Shown here one piece after another: positions 62,897 through 64,000 of a DNA stretch of 64,000 nucleotides. The stretch is taken from positions 14,418,280-14,482,279 of the forward strand of contig JASKMD010000029.1 of assembly GCA_030144725.1 (NCBI GenBank), given 5' to 3'. Under the pieces are notes generated by a model that worked only from the letters and a program-made list of their open reading frames with translations, did not search any database and had not been told where the DNA came from. Source of the DNA: Haematococcus lacustris (lineage: Eukaryota > Chlorophyta > Chlorophyceae > Chlamydomonadales > Haematococcaceae). Numbering within the stretch: the first letter of the stretch is position 1; every line of letters starts with the position of its first letter. The position numbers and the translations under genes are program-made.

Positions 62897-64000
62897 GCTG
62901 CTGATGCTTGCACTGTGTGCAATCAAGCATGCTCCCCATGTGAAGCACATGTGCGTACTGTGCCCAGGCAGTCATGCCTCGCCCAGCTCGAGCTGTGGAG
63001 GAGGAGGTGGCGCTGATCATGCATCACGACAGGCAGGCAGCTCTTGCTCAAGCCAGGTGAGCACTGATGAGCCGCAGGCCAGCAGACCACTGATGAGCCT
63101 GGCAGCCAGGTAGGCAGGCCTGGGCCTGGCACGCAGGCCCAAACAGGAGTCCCCTCTGTCCTGACTGCGGGTGTGATGTGTGTGTGATGTGTGTGCGGGT
63201 GTGATGTGTGTGTGATGTGTGTGTGATGTGGCTGGGTGCGGCTGGTGCCCATGCAGGGAGCTTCCCATGCAGCAGCTGGAGCAGCGCATGCAGCAGCTGG
63301 CGGCTTCTGTGGCACAGAGGTTTGACGCCATGCAGCAGCAGCTGAGGCAGCAGCAGCAGGCTGGTGGGCTCGCAGGGACCACTGCGCCCAGCCCACCCCT
63401 CCCCCACCCCCTGGCTGCCCAGCCCTGGCCCCTGGTCCAAGGCCATGCCACCAGTGCATCCCCGGCCCCTTCAAGCCTGGCCACTCAGCTGCAGGCCAGT
63501 CTCCAGCCCCCAAGCACGCGGGCCACCCACCCCCTGCTGGCTGCGAGCCCAGCACCTGCGGCCGAGGGGGAGGCAGGGCTGGGGGAGGCTGAGCTGCAGC
63601 TCATGCTGTCCCGCTTGCAGCAGGCAGAGCAGAAGGAGGAGGAGCTGAGGTGGGGTTGGGGGGTAGGGGGTTGAGGGTTTAGATGGGGGTTGTGTGGTGG
63701 TGGGCGTGCCATGCCTTCCACAGGCTGGGCAGGGAACTGTGGGGCGGGTTGGGGTTGGGGGGGGTCGGGGAAGCCTTGGGTCACGGCAGGTCTTGGTAGG
63801 TCTGTAGGGTAGTGGGCAGGGCAGGCAGGGCTGCAGCAAGGTCGTTGGTGGGGCTCGGTGGCTGGCAGGCTCCCCAGCCATAACACGGAATGGGGGGTAA
63901 TGGTCAGGGACAGGGGCAGGGGCATTGTTAGGGTTCCTCTCACCCTAATGCTGGCCCCAAAGGCACCATAGTCCAGGAGGAGGAGGTGTGAGTGCTCAAC
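59515..64000 (+). CDS. Unrecognised Gln/Ala/Pro-rich coiled-coil protein, 3' end outside the window
   Basis: Likely exons: 59515-59599 ([19 protein letters not shown]), 59677-59968 ([18 protein letters not shown]), 61324-61614, 62171-62719, 62968-63056, 63257-63649; one or more exons between 59968 and 61324 (a candidate around 60535-60780) and after 63649 are missing from this model. Exons from 61324 on join in phase. Amphipathic helices rich in Gln, Leu and Glu ([55 protein letters not shown]) alternate with Pro/Ala/Ser-rich linkers. No catalytic motif is visible. A structural, ciliary or scaffold protein is conceivable, but that is a guess. Note the GGGCT array in the intron after 61614. 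Confidence 0.55.
61654..61886. repeat. GGGCT pentanucleotide array, about 46 copies
   Basis: Near-perfect (one GGACT variant at about 61843), followed by a G-run of about 15. Lies in an intron of the coiled-coil gene. Long Gly-Trp-Ala-Gly-Leu and Ser-Pro-Ala-Gln-Pro frames across it are artefacts. Confidence 0.97.

Overview
The window reads as nuclear DNA of a green alga, most likely a core chlorophyte of the Chlamydomonadales type. The genes are intron-dense with clean GT-AG junctions and a few GC-AG ones. The sequence is GC-rich with many Gln/Ala/Pro tracts and micro- and minisatellites. It carries plant-type proteins: a plastid-type LepA, an anion-transporter-family MFS protein, an HR-like lesion inducer and a BLUS1/FRAY-like kinase. 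The organism assignment is inference; no marker gene settles it.

Left part (1-24 kb) is ordinary gene territory: a STE20/GCK kinase (-), head-to-head with an RNPS1/SR45-type splicing factor (+); an 18-exon LepA/EF4 gene (+) whose exons join in phase throughout; a small HR-like lesion-inducer membrane protein (+); and an SLC17/ANTR-type transporter (-) whose introns are full of minisatellites. From about 24 kb to 59 kb host genes are islands in nested mobile DNA. The islands are an EamA-type DMT transporter, a kinase with a DFC instead of DFG motif, and a TMEM42-like protein. The right end (59.5-64 kb) holds part of an unrecognised coiled-coil, Pro/Ala-rich gene.

The main discovery is a cluster of Fanzor loci (eukaryotic TnpB-type, presumably RNA-guided nucleases) in two lineages. 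Lineage A has an intact three-exon, 865-residue gene at 38.1-41.0 kb (-), a decayed copy at 29.4-32.2 kb (+), a C-terminal fragment at 25.2-25.9 kb (-) and a 3' relic at 58.8-59.0 kb. Lineage B has a five-exon, nearly intact copy at 55.3-57.9 kb (+) and two C-terminal remnants at 26.0 and 41.8-43.9 kb. The DNA just 3' of the lineage-A stop codon is conserved over about 200 bp between copies whose ORFs have decayed, and lineage B has conserved 3' hairpins; both are good candidates for guide (omega) RNA plus right end.

The nesting can be read directly. Lineage-A Fanzor sits inside the reverse transcriptase of a LINE. A hAT element (8-bp target duplication, inverted ends) sits in the intron of a lineage-B Fanzor, whose uninterrupted sister is also in the window. 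A complete chromovirus-type Ty3/Gypsy element (227-bp LTRs that read identical, 5-bp target duplication, gag and pol separated by one in-frame TGA) splits a coiled-coil ORF. A 1.55-kb short LTR element on the other strand shares the same unusual primer-binding site and is probably mobilised in trans.
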